Both the position numbers and the translations under genes were made by a program. From NCBI GenBank assembly GCA_036435485.1, contig CM071596.1, positions 13,668,001-13,732,000 on the forward strand: DNA of 64,000 nt. Reading direction: 5' to 3'. Every line of letters starts with the position of its first letter. The stretch's first letter is position 1. This stretch comes from Saposhnikovia divaricata (lineage: Eukaryota > Streptophyta > Magnoliopsida > Apiales > Apiaceae). The notes below the pieces were generated by a model. The model made no database searches and had not been told where the DNA came from. It worked only from the letters and a program-made list of their open reading frames with translations. Of the stretch, positions 1 through 10,841 are shown one piece after another.

Positions 1-1692
1 AAAAGATTCAAGAATATAAAGTTCAGAAGAGATAAGCCATATAAGCCACAGGGTCAGACATCTAAGTTCAACAAGGGAAACTCTTCAAAAGCTGTTGGTG
101 GTGCCACAATAGGAGGATACAAGACAGGGATGGTGGATAGGTCAAAGTTCAGATGTTACAACTGCAATGAGCTAGGTCATTTTGCCACAGAGTGCAGAAG
201 GCCAAAACAGAATCAAAGAATGGAGAAAGGATCTCGAAGTCAGTTTAAAAGAAATCAAGGAAGAGCCTATGTGGCTGAAGGAAAATGCTGGGATGATTCT
301 GATGATTAGGAAGAAGAAGAGTTTGTAAATCTAGCTCTCATGGCTAGATCTGATGATGAAGCATCAAGCTCCTCAAATCAGGTACCATCTCTCATTTTAC
401 TTGATATGTCTAAAACTGAGTATAAGTAAAATATTGAAGAATTAAATGCTGAGATGTTTAACATTCATGTTAGTTTATCTGCTGCTAATGAAGAAATTGC
501 TAAGTTAACTAATCAGAATGAAACACTCAAAACTGAGAATGAAATGATCTTGCTTAAAACCAGTCCATTAGATTCACTAGCTCAAGAAAATGAAAGACTA
601 AAAAATGATGTTGTCTGTGTTAAGAAGATAGAAGAATTTTAAAGAAATCAAATTACTAAAAATGAATTTAAGCTTAAGGCCTTTAGAAATTCTTTTAAGT
701 TAGTTCAGGAATATCATGAGAATCACATTGAGAACCAAAAGGTTGGAATAGGTTTCGACTATGGTAGGAGGCCTGGAAAGGCAGCTGTGATTGATGATTG
801 TTCAGATGGTGATGCTGTCAAACCTCATATTCTCAAGAGAGTTTGTAAACCTATTTTCAAAACTATTCAAGCTGATTTTGATGAGAATTCCTTGCTCATC
901 AAACAAGAACTTCGTGATGAAGATGAGTGTATTGACAGCACATCTACTGAAGGGAAAGATACTGTCAAGATTCCCATGACAGAAACTTTACCAAACAATC
1001 AGACAGAATGTTCTAAAGAAGCTGTCAACAAGGATAAGATAGAAACTTTCAAAGATACTGTCAAGAGAGTACCTAGGACAGCAACTTCCAAATCTACTGT
1101 CAAGACAGCAGGTATGAAAGGTACTGTCAAGGGTAACTCGACATCAACTTCAGGACATACTGTCAACATAGATGCTTACAAGTCTAAGAATAGGAATGGC
1201 AAGTTAGGAATTGATAAGAAAAATGGCTATGCTTATGTCAAGAATGCTCCTAGGAAGCATTGCAATAATTGTGGCTCCTCTCAACACTTAACACATGTTT
1301 ATAAGAAACCTAATGAGAACAAGGTTAATGCAACCAAGGTTAAAGGTAACTTACACAGAACTCCCATTATGCAAAGAACAATGAATGTTTGTAGTGACAT
1401 TGACTGCATGCCATGCAAAATCACTGCCATGAGTACATGTTTTAATCTGCCTATTCTGTCTATTGAAAAATGTTCCTATATGCAAACTGTTGAGACTTCT
1501 GAGCCTGCCAATGTTGGTAAAAAGGCAGCGTCCACTTATAAAAAGACCAAGTCTTATTCTATAACTGAGTGGGTAGCAAAAGAAGTCAAACCGGATTATT
1601 CAAGTATTGATTCAAATGTGATTAACGATGATATAAAATGTGATACTGTAACTGCAAGACCCAACAAGGATTGGGTACCAGATGCAAATTAA
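1..1692 (+). pseudogene. gag: copia gag region (nucleocapsid), decayed
   Basis: Reading frame 1 encodes a CCHC zinc knuckle (CYNCNELGHFATEC, about 154-195) that would bind element RNA in the virus-like particle, followed by a Glu/Lys-rich coiled-coil-like stretch (454-642) and a Lys-rich region with repeated T-V-K motifs (about 950-1170). A second knuckle-like motif at about 1261-1302 has its last Cys replaced by Tyr. The frame stays the same throughout but is broken by stops at 307-309 (TAG), 427-429 (TAA), 640-642 (TAA) and 1690-1692 (TAA). The start lies outside the window. The T-V-K motifs coincide with the DNA word ACTGTCAAG, discussed in the findings. Confidence 0.8.
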
Positions 1693-1731
1693 ATATCATC
1701 TGTTTTACAGGGCAAGAAAAAGAAACAAGTC

Positions 1732-2108
1732 ATGTGGATCATTGACAGTGGATGTTCTAGACACATGACAGGTGATAAAGCCCTGCTATCACATTATGTT
1801 GAGAAAGCTGGCCCAATCAGAACTTTTGGAGACAACAGCAAAGGTTACATAGTGGGATATGGCTATTTGGAAATTGGAAATGTTGTCATTGAAGATATTG
1901 CTCTTGTAGATGGATTGAAGCACAACCTACTTAGTGTCAGCCAATTCAATGACAGGGGATTTAAGGTTGATTTTGATATGATAGTTTGCAACATCTATCA
2001 CAAGAAGAATGGAAGCCTTTCTTTAAAAGGAGTCAGGAAAGGAAGCTTGTTTGTTGCAGATCTAAACTCTGCTAAGAAAGACAAGGTTTACTGTTTCTAC
2101 AGTAAGGT
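1732..2108 (+). pseudogene. pol: copia aspartic protease and start of the GAG-pre-integrase region, truncated
   Basis: The motif WIIDSGCSRHMTG near the start is the copia protease active site (D-S-G), which in intact elements cleaves the gag-pol polyprotein. The continuing segment, with the family-typical HNLLSVSQ stretch, leads toward the GAG-pre-integrase domain. It is in the same frame as gag, separated by the stop at 1690-1692. Homology ends at about 2108, where sequence identical to the Athila gag start on the other strand begins. The ATG at 1732 is just the first one after the stop and is not a true start. Confidence 0.85.
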
Positions 2109-2310
2109 TGCTGGTTCTCCCATATCTTCTACAACTTGAGTCACTGGAGCTTCTGTTTCTGTTTCTTCTTTATTTTCCAGCTTCTCCTTATTCGCTTGAG
2201 AACGCGTTCGCATACACGCTCAAGTACCTGAAAACACAAAACAACACAAAAACTATTAGTAACCGATCCGAGTCAATGAACTTTAACGACCACTGATGTC
2301 AAGCACATAA
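2109..2310 (-). repeat. Extra copy of Athila leader plus gag start at the left edge of the array
   Basis: This 200-bp piece matches 3231-3433 (gag codons about 1-35 and the untranslated leader) and then switches at about 2310 to sequence matching 12649 onward (the gag 3' part). The switch occurs at one or two bases of microhomology. It is a rearrangement scar between the copia remnant and the truncated third Athila unit. Confidence 0.85.
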
Positions 2311-2433
2311 CTCCAGCTGAAATTTGGATGGTTGCGGTTATTCGGGTGATAGGTGGCTGGAACTGGCTGTTGTGGCCTCTGGAAGTTACTCACAAATTGT
2401 GCTGATTCAGAAGATATGGCACATTGAGTTGTA

Positions 2434-3338
2434 TCATGCGCCCGCACACAACTCACAAACACTAGCTACCTGCTGAACTCCCATGTTAGCCAAAGAATCG
2501 ACCTTCATTGACAAGGCCTTCAACTGAGCTGCAATGGCTGTAGCTGTATCAATTTCAAGAACACCTGCTACCTTGCCTTGAGATAACCTCCCTGTAGGAT
2601 TCTGATATTCATTAGCAGCCATCATCTCGATCAATTCATAAGCTTCTTCATAACTCTTGGCCCACAAAGCTCCACCTGATGCTGCATCTAGCATGGGTCT
2701 CGACTGTGCACCCAAACCATTATAAAAACAATTGATTATCATCCAATCAGGCATCCCATGATGTGGACACTTCCTAGCATCTCCTTATATCTCTCCCAAG
2801 CCTCGCATAGAGATTCTCCAGACTGCTGTGAAAACTGAGTGATAGCATTCCTGATAGCTGCTGTCTTCGCCATGGGAAAGAATTTTGTGAGAAATTTCTG
2901 TGCAAGATCTTCCCATGTAGTGATAGAACCTGCTGGTAAAGAGTGTAACCAACTCTTCGCCTTTTCCCTCAGAGAGAATGGAAATAGCCTTAACTTAACA
3001 TCATCCTCAGACACCCCGTTGGTTCTGAAGGTATCACAGATCTCTATGAAATCTCGAATATGCATGTTGGGATCTTCGGTAGGAGCACCCCCAAACTGAA
3101 CTGAGTTCTGGACCATCTGTATAGTGCTAGGCTTGATCTCGAAGGTATTAGCTGCGATTGCTGGTCTGACAATACTCGATGCAATGTCATTGATCTTTGG
3201 CTGCGAGAAATCCTTAAGAGCCTTAGTTGCTGCTGCTGGTTCTCCCATATCTTCTACAACTTGAGTCACTGGAGCTTCTGTTTCTGTTTCTTCTTTATTT
3301 TCCAGCTTCTCCTTATTCGCTTGAGAACGCGTTCGCAT
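2434..3338 (-). pseudogene. gag: Athila gag, truncated third copy
   Basis: Same protein as the gag at 12773-13678. The N-terminal part opens at 3338 and carries the retrotransposon gag domain. Compared with the other two copies a single T is missing near 2773, which shifts the frame so the C-terminal part continues as a separate ORF (2754-2434). Downstream gag sequence continues to about 2310 and then ends in the rearranged junction, so protease and all of pol are absent from this unit. The CCHC knuckle at the gag C-terminus is broken in the same way as in the other copies. Confidence 0.9.
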
Positions 3339-3446
3339 ACACGCTCAAGTACCTGAAAACACAAAACAACACAAAAACTATTAGTAATCGATCCGAGTCA
3401 ATGAACTTTAACGACCACTGATGTCAAGCACATAAACTATAACAAA

Positions 3447-3464
3447 TCCCCGGCAGCGGCGCCA
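3447..3464 (-). other. Primer-binding site of the truncated Athila unit
   Basis: On the - strand it reads TGGCGCCGCTGCCGGGGA, six bases inside the LTR1 end. It is complementary to the 3' end of plant tRNA-Asp with one apparent mismatch; tRNA-Asp is the known Athila primer. Confidence 0.8.
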
Positions 3465-4496
3465 AAAACTTGTTATGCTAAAAATCACGCAAGCGCACGT
3501 GTTCACAAGTAATATAGAATGAAGTAGAGTTCGTTCCCACAGAGATTGTATAATTTAGTTCTTGTACCTAAGCATCAATGTATGATTATCGTTCAATGCT
3601 AAGACAATGGACAAATTGGTTTTGATTATCTAAAATTAACTAATAAGAATTAATTAACAACTAAATTAATTAACTAAGTGATTTCAAATTACTTATGATA
3701 TGGAAACATGGGATCCTAACTTCAATACAAACTTCCTTTAGAGATCATGCCCTTTTATCAACACATGTGGTGGTTACGATAACTAATCGGACAACACGAA
3801 ATAAGTATACGCTACCTTTCAGTACACGCACACCAATCTACACAATATCCACAAAAGATAGAAATCATGCAGGCACCAATTATGCTTAGACCCTATATGT
3901 CTATAGAATTTGAAAACATAATGGTTGAAGATCAAGTATCCATAAGATTACATAAGGTAGTATGAGACGGTTAGAAACACACCACAAACATGAATAACAT
4001 TCATGGACTTATGCTAGCATGGCAAGTTCTAAATCAAAAGATTCACTGTCGCTTCACTTAAGATTAACAAGATAGATGTTAGCTACGCATCTATATGAAT
4101 TAAATACAACCATGCAAGGATATCGTAAATTCACCACACATATATCAAGTTAGGCAATCAACATCTAAATTCCATAAGTACATCCGTTAGGACCCCATGA
4201 CGGCGATTAGTTCATAATCGAACCGTTCGTCATCATGGGGTTTGATGAAAACATGATAAAGATGAAGAGAATAATAATGAATAAATCAATGTTAACAAAG
4301 TTATGGAACAAAGTCGAATAATGATCAAGCATCCAAAAGATACGCCTAGTAAGAATACAAGAAAACTATGTCTAGATCTTCTTGTTGTCACGATCCTCGC
4401 CTTGGCTTCTCAATCTCGTGCTAGAAAGTGTGTATGTAATATGAAGTAATCTGATCTCTGGTGTTGGTGTGTGTAAATCTGACCCCCCAGCATGTG

Positions 4497-4504
4497 TATT
4501 TATA
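4497..4504 (-). promoter_or_regulatory. TATA box of LTR1
   Basis: TATAAATA on the - strand, followed by a GC-richer stretch; it marks the U3/R promoter. The same box occurs at 14836-14843 and 25149-25156. Confidence 0.65.
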
Positions 4505-4731
4505 GCTCAATATTGCCTCTTCTCCAAACAATTGCCATTCTTGAGTAGGAATTGAATTTGACAAATTCCATCTTTAAATATGATATAGATTGCAACTTCC
4601 CTTGTCAAATAAAGCTTCTGGACTATTCCCACCGTCCAAGAGTATTTCCATGTTGAATAGGAGAAGAAAACGGCAACATTCCTCTTTAAAATCAGAATTG
4701 GAACAGTTTCTGGCGGCCCAGTTTTCACCTT

Positions 4732-4846
4732 AGCGCGGTCGCGCTGTCCTGTAGTGTTATTGTAACGCGGTCGCGCTCTCCAAATCTGCCAATTCCCTTT
4801 CGCGCGGTCGCGCTCCCTTACAGTATAAACCTAGCGCGGTCGCGCT
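4732..4846 (-). promoter_or_regulatory. Four near-palindromic AGCGCGGTCGCGCT boxes in LTR1 U3
   Basis: Boxes start at 4732, 4764, 4801 and 4833 (spacing 32, 37, 32). The core CGCGGTCGCGCT is kept in all four. They lie about 230-350 bp upstream of the TATA box in element sense. A regulatory role is inferred from position and repetition. Confidence 0.5.
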
Positions 4847-5075
4847 ATGCACAATCTGTTTTTGCAGAATTTCTGTTAGAGCCTATTTCTCCACGCGCCG
4901 TTTTTTCCTCATAACCACATCTGTTCCAAAAACCACAAAACACCATACTCCCTTCGAAAAACCTAATTCCTGCACAAACTCCACAAAACACATTAAACCA
5001 CACAAATACTCGAGAATTCAGCGATCAATTCAAGCCAAAATAGAACGATCCAAATGGATAAAAATCCACTTATCA

Positions 5076-5089
5076 CACCCCCAAACTTG
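5076..5089 (-). other. Polypurine tract of Athila unit 1
   Basis: CAAGTTTGGGGGTG on the - strand lies directly against the start of LTR1, the usual second-strand priming site of Ty3/gypsy elements. Confidence 0.8.
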
Positions 5090-6526
5090 AACCGATGCTT
5101 GTCCTCAAGCATAAACAGATATAAATATATACAACTAACTAGTACCACTTCCGTAGGTGATCACGGATGCATTTAGCATATGCAACAAGCCCTTTAAACC
5201 CCTAGGCAGCCCTAGTGGACGAGTAAGGTCTCGTGAGGGCCTATAGTGAATGTACCCACAAAATCCAACTGACACAAACAATGCAATGCATGAATGCAAC
5301 TAAATATGAATGCAAAGGATCCCCTCAAACTAAACAACACCACTTAGCAAGCAAATATCTCAATGAATGCAATCAATCCAAACAGAGCTCGACTAAATTC
5401 CGGTACACTAACAATACATGATCAGAACGTGCGTGTGTGCAATGCTCGACAGATATACTACCAGACCGGATCAAAATCATACATATTCTTTTCCAAGACA
5501 ATCACAGGTTTATAAATAGAATGAACTTTAAACTCAAGATCACTTCAGATACACCTCCATACTCCTCTAAAGTAGACAGAAATTCATGCTTTATTATGAC
5601 TCAAACACAATATGTACACAACACACATGCTTATTTGATCGTGCAATGGATGAGACCCCTAAAGGCTTATACAATAATACCCATGTAGCGAGCGTTGGGT
5701 TAGTGGATCCCAGACTATAAAAAGCCTTAGGTCACTAGGCACAAAGTCCCCAAGAACTTAATTGCTCGAGTATTAAAGAGCTCACCCTGATCAATTCTGC
5801 ATACTCACACTCTCACAACACTCTTTTTTTTTCTTTTTTTTTTCTTTTCTTCTTTTTTTTCTTTTTTTTTCTTGCTTTTTTTTTTCTTTTTTTTTTTCAC
5901 ATGGAATCTGGAATGAGAATTCTCAATTCCAACCCTAGACTACTCATAAACATGAGCCGGCTACTAGCCATTTGACGCCTAGCCAAAAAATACAAACACA
6001 AAAACATTAGCATGAAATTTCTGTTTTCCCCCAACTTATATTTTGGTGTTCCTTAATCATCAAGAGAATAAAGAAAATTCTATCGATAAACAAGTGATTA
6101 AATCCTAAATCCAAACAAGCATGACGCAACCTAGTCCAAGAGCAAATGACGAGACTATGTAAAAATTTTATTCATGAAACATGCATGTCAATTTCAACAA
6201 AATTTAAAATCAGCCCTCTGTTCATCCTTTTCACACCCACATCAACATCTACCTACCTTATGGCATCAGCTTATTCTAAGGGATCATGAAAAATGCATGT
6301 AATGCAACTATATGAACTCACATACAAAACTCGACACACATGCAAACAGAATGCTCTATATGACAGGTATCATGCATGAAACTAAACTACACATACAAAT
6401 ATGATGCAATATGAATTCCTACATGCCACAAATATATAACAACAACTACTAATTCCCAAATCCACCCCCAAACTTGAAATTTCCAATGCCCTCATTGGAA
6501 GTAAATAAGGGAAAAGTAGAACATAC
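5090..6526 (-). other. Athila 3' untranslated region, unit 1
   Basis: Non-coding region between the env-like stop and LTR1 in element sense. It holds a long pyrimidine run (5821-5898 on +, mostly T with scattered C, hence purine on the element strand). No convincing ORF is seen; short + strand frames here are repeated in unit 2 without coding character. Confidence 0.7.
5821..5898. repeat. Polypyrimidine/polypurine run, unit 1
   Basis: About 78 bp of T runs broken by single C and one G on the + strand. The homologous run in unit 2 is at 16161-16235 and differs in length by a few bases. Confidence 0.9.
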
Positions 6527-7645
6527 CTACTGACCACCTGGACCACCCTCCTGAGGAGGAGAATCCGGCGGAGGATAGACTCCATGTGCCCCAAAAATAG
6601 GCCAATCTACCTGCACTCCACTGGCAGCAAAAGCAGTGCCCAGCGCCTGAGTCAACTCCTGTGCAAAACGGCTCTGAGAATCATACATAGCATCCATGCG
6701 ACGCATCAACCGTCTGTACTGAGAGGCAACAGGAATATCCTCGGGAACCTGTGGTGGCGGAACAGCACCAGCAATCTGATAACCCAAACCCCTAGGATGT
6801 GGAACGCCGCCCGGCCACTCCACCATCCTCGCAATAGTCCCAGAATCAATAGCACCACTCGGCAACTGTATCGGCTCATCCTCAGCCCATCTCACTCCCA
6901 CCGCCATACACAAACTAGTAACCACAGAACCAGATGGAATCCCCCCTGTAGTACAAGCTCTCAAAAACCTCAAGATATTTTGGTTAATCATATAACCAAT
7001 GTCAATATAAAAACCATTCAGAATCGCCCACAGCAAAATACCCCTCTCCACATTAACCTCGTGCTGATGTGTGGTAGGCAACAAGTTAGCACAGATAAAC
7101 AAATTCCATGCTCGAGCATACCTGTTCAACGCAGAAGTAGGGAAATGCAAGTGCTCATTACTCCCTGGCTTCATCTTCCACACAGTACCAGGCACACACA
7201 ACCTAGTCACAATAGCATCCAAGTCAACCTCTATCCTGGACTTAAAAGTCCAATCCTCAGCACCTGCAGGTCTGGCAGGCAAAGCAAGCAAACGGCTGAT
7301 GGCAGGCGGTGTGTAGTCCACTGTCAAAACCATAACCACTGAATAACCATTCCGTTCAGCCTTCGCATTCGCATAGAACTCGCGAACAATAGACAACGGA
7401 ATATCCATAGCCAACTGACAAATAGGCTCCCAACCTCGCGACTGAATCATCGCCACTAGATCTCCATCAGACAGACCAGCTAAAAACATCCTATCCTTGA
7501 TTACTGTCTTTGACATCAACCTGTTATACTCCGTCCGGGCCTCCACAGAAACAAACTTTTCCCCGGGTCCCTCCGTACTAGAATCGGAATCAGATGAATG
7601 ATGTCCACTAGAACCACCAGCAAAACGAGTCCTTTTCGGGGCCAT
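6527..7645 (-). CDS. Athila env-position ORF, unit 1 (putative plant transposon protein domain)
   Basis: A 372-residue ORF between integrase and the 3' LTR, the position of the Athila env-like gene. Start is set at the ATG at 7645 (MAPKRTR...); the frame extends to 7696 only through a non-ATG codon. The N-terminus is basic then Ser/Asp-rich (residues 1-30), the middle (about 35-270) matches from memory the plant transposon protein domain seen in Athila-type and related ORFs, and the C-terminus is Pro/Gly-rich. I see no clear signal peptide or strong membrane anchor in the ATG-initiated product, so an envelope role is not supported by the sequence. It is intact and nearly identical to the unit 2 copy, unlike gag-pol. 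Function is unknown. Confidence 0.8.
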   Translation of the reverse strand: MAPKRTRFAGGSSGHHSSDSDSSTEGPGEKFVSVEARTEYNRLMSKTVIKDRMFLAGLSDGDLVAMIQSRGWEPICQLAMDIPLSIVREFYANAKAERNGYSVVMVLTVDYTPPAISRLLALPARPAGAEDWTFKSRIEVDLDAIVTRLCVPGTVWKMKPGSNEHLHFPTSALNRYARAWNLFICANLLPTTHQHEVNVERGILLWAILNGFYIDIGYMINQNILRFLRACTTGGIPSGSVVTSLCMAVGVRWAEDEPIQLPSGAIDSGTIARMVEWPGGVPHPRGLGYQIAGAVPPPQVPEDIPVASQYRRLMRRMDAMYDSQSRFAQELTQALGTAFAASGVQVDWPIFGAHGVYPPPDSPPQEGGPGGQ

Positions 7646-8306
<661 letters not shown>

Positions 8307-9929
8307 TTACGTTTCTGCCAAATCCACGGAATCTGTTTCACGAACCACTGGATCGCCTGTAAAATAATGTTTTAACCGCTGACCATTTACCTTGAACGTC
8401 AAATCAGGTGACTTTTCAAAAATCTCAACGGCTCCATGCGGAAATACGGTTTTAACAGTGAACGGCCCTGACCACCTTGACTTAAGCTTCCCAGGAAAAA
8501 GCTTGAGGCGCGAATTAAACAACAAAACCAACTGACCAGGCACAAAGACCTTAGGAATCAACTTCTTATCATGCCACCTCTTCACCTTCTCCTTGTAAAT
8601 CTTGTGGTTCTCATACGCCTGAGATCGAAATTCCTCTAACTCATTCAACTGCAATAACCGTTTCTCACCAGCTGCTCTAATATCAAGATTCAACTTCTTA
8701 ATCGCCCAAAAAGTTTTATATTCCAACTCCACTGGTAGATGACATGCTTTTCCAAAAACTAACTGATACGGAGACTTTCCCAAAGGTGTTTTGTAAGCTA
8801 TTCTATAGGCCCAAACAGCTTCATCTAACTTCAAGGACCAATCCTTCCTCGACGGATTCACCACCTTTTCTAGAATTCTCTTGATTTCACGATTAGAAAC
8901 CTCCGCTTGACCGTTTGTTTGGGGATGATATGCTGTAGCAACACGATGTGTCACTCTATATTTCGCCAACAATGCAGTGAATTGACGATTACAAAAGTGA
9001 GTCCCCTCATCACTAATAATAGCTCGCGGAGTTCCAAAACGCGTAAAGACCTGTTTATGAAGAAAGTTCAGCACCACCTTAGCATCATTGGTTGGTAAGG
9101 CCTTCACCTCAACCCACTTAGAGACGTAGTCCACAGCTAGCAAGATGTACTGATTATTACAAGACGAAACAAAGGGTCCCATGAAATCAATACCCCATAC
9201 ATCAAAGATCTCTACCTCAAGGAGCATATTAAGAGGCATCTCATTCCTCCTAGAAATATTGCCAACTTTCTGACAGCGATCACACCTCAAAACAAACTGA
9301 TGAGCATCCTTAAAAACTGTAGGCCAAAAGAAACCTGCCTGAAGAACACGAGCTGCTATCTTCTCTCCACCATAATGACCTCCATAAATAGTGGAATGGC
9401 AATCTCGCAATACACTTTCAGTCTCGCTATAAGGAATGCAACGTCGAATAATCTGATCAGCACCCTGTTTGAACAAATACGGCTCGTCCCATCGGTACCA
9501 CTTCACATCATGTAAGAACTTCTTCCTTTGAGCATAAGTTAAATCAGGAGGGATGATGTCACTAACAAGATAGTTCACAAAATCTGCAAACCATGGCTCT
9601 TCCACTTGTACCCCTAAAAGCTGCTCATCCGGAAAAGATTCATTAATCAAAGATTTAGCCTGTGAATTTTTACCATGGTCTTCCAACCTCGAAAGATGAT
9701 CTGCCACCTGGTTTTCAGTTCCTTTTCTGTCTTTAATCTCCACATCAAATTCCTGAAGCAATAAGACCCATCGAATCAACCTAGGCATCGAATCCTTCTT
9801 TGTCATCAAGTATCTAATAGCCGCATGATCTGTGTAGACAATGACTTTCGTGCCAAGTAAATAGGCTCGAAACTTCTCAAATGCATAAACAACAGCCAAA
9901 AGCTCTTTTTCCGTGGTGGTGTAGTTCAA
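8307..9929 (-). pseudogene. pol: Athila pol C-terminal part: RNase H and integrase, unit 1
   Basis: A 540-residue frame. Residues 1-80 finish the RT-linked RNase H (VYTDHAAIRY). The integrase zinc-binding His/Cys set is at about H178, H185, C216, C219; the catalytic triad is D248 (GIDFMGPF), D307 (SDEGTHF) and E343 (NGQAEVSNRE). In an intact element it inserts the cDNA copy. It is in frame with the RT segment before it, separated only by a TAG at 9932-9930 where a Gln codon is expected. The first codon is not ATG, so it cannot be a separate gene. The same stop is in unit 2. Confidence 0.9.
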
Positions 9930-10841
9930 CTATGCGTCATTAAGGGTTTTACTAGCATAGTAAACCACATGAAATATTTTCTCCTTTCTCTGACCAAGAA
10001 CAGCACCAACGGCATAGTCACTAGCATCACACATTAGCTCGAATTGATCACTCCAATCTGGTGCAGTAATAACAGGTGTGGTAGTCAACTTCTTCTTCAA
10101 AAGCTCGAAAGCATCAAGACAAGCTTCATCAAAATTGAAAGGAACATCTTTCTCCAAAAGATTACACAAGGGTTTAGAGATCTTCGAAAAATCCTTTATG
10201 AAACGACGATAGAACCCCGCATGACCAAGAAAGCTGCGAATGCCTCTAACAGAGATAGGAGGAGGAAGCTTCTCAATAGTGTCAATTTTTGCTTTGTCCA
10301 CCTCGAGTCCCTTGCTAGAAACCTTGTGCCCAAGAATGATCCCTTCTTGCACCATAAAGTGACATTTTTCCCAATTCAGCAACAGATTAGTCTCCACACA
10401 TCTCTTCAAAACCAAACCAAGATTATGTAAGCACTCGTCATATGAAGAACCAAACACTGAGAAATCATCCATGAAAACTTCCACATTGATACCAATCATG
10501 TCTGAAAAGATAGCCATCATACACCTCTGAAAAGTGGCTGGAGCGCCACACAGTCCGAACGGAACTCGTCTAAATGCAAAGGTGCCAAAAGGACATGTGA
10601 ATGTAGTCTTTTCTTGATCCTCAGGTGCAATGCAAATCTGATTATATCCAGAATATCCATCAAGAAGACAATAGTACTCGTGGCCTGCCAACCTGTCTAA
10701 CATCTGATCCACAAATGGAAGAGGAAAGTGGTCTTTTCTCGTGGCTTTGTTTAACTTGCGATAGTCCATGCAAACTCTCCACCCTGTAACGGTACGTGTA
10801 GGGATGAGCTCATTTTTCTCATTAGCAACAATTCGGCACAC
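9930..10841 (-). pseudogene. pol: Athila reverse transcriptase segment, unit 1
   Basis: RT fingers and palm are recognisable: MDYRKLN at about 25-31, LLDGYSGYNQI at 59-69, FGLCGAPATFQ at 95-105 and the catalytic FMDDF at 123-127, followed by the connection and start of RNase H. It ends at the shared TAG stop (9932-9930). At its upstream side a 16-bp segment present in unit 2 (about 21128-21143) is missing, which puts it out of frame with the protease segment. The apparent ATG start at 10841 is created by this deletion. Confidence 0.9.

Larger units (their letters stand above)
3471..5075 (-). repeat. Athila LTR1 (1605 bp)
   Basis: On the - strand it starts TGATAAGTGG (5075) and ends AGCATAACA (3471), i.e. 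TG...CA. It is followed by the primer site at 3447 and preceded by a purine tract at 5076. It serves both as 3' LTR of internal region 1 and as 5' LTR of the truncated unit. By eye it differs from LTR2 and LTR3 at about a dozen positions each. No gene is seen inside it. Confidence 0.95.

Noticed and set aside
6584..7342. 252-residue + strand ORF, also seen at 16922-17680
   Set aside because: Lies exactly opposite the env-position ORF and has no recognisable domain; a shadow.
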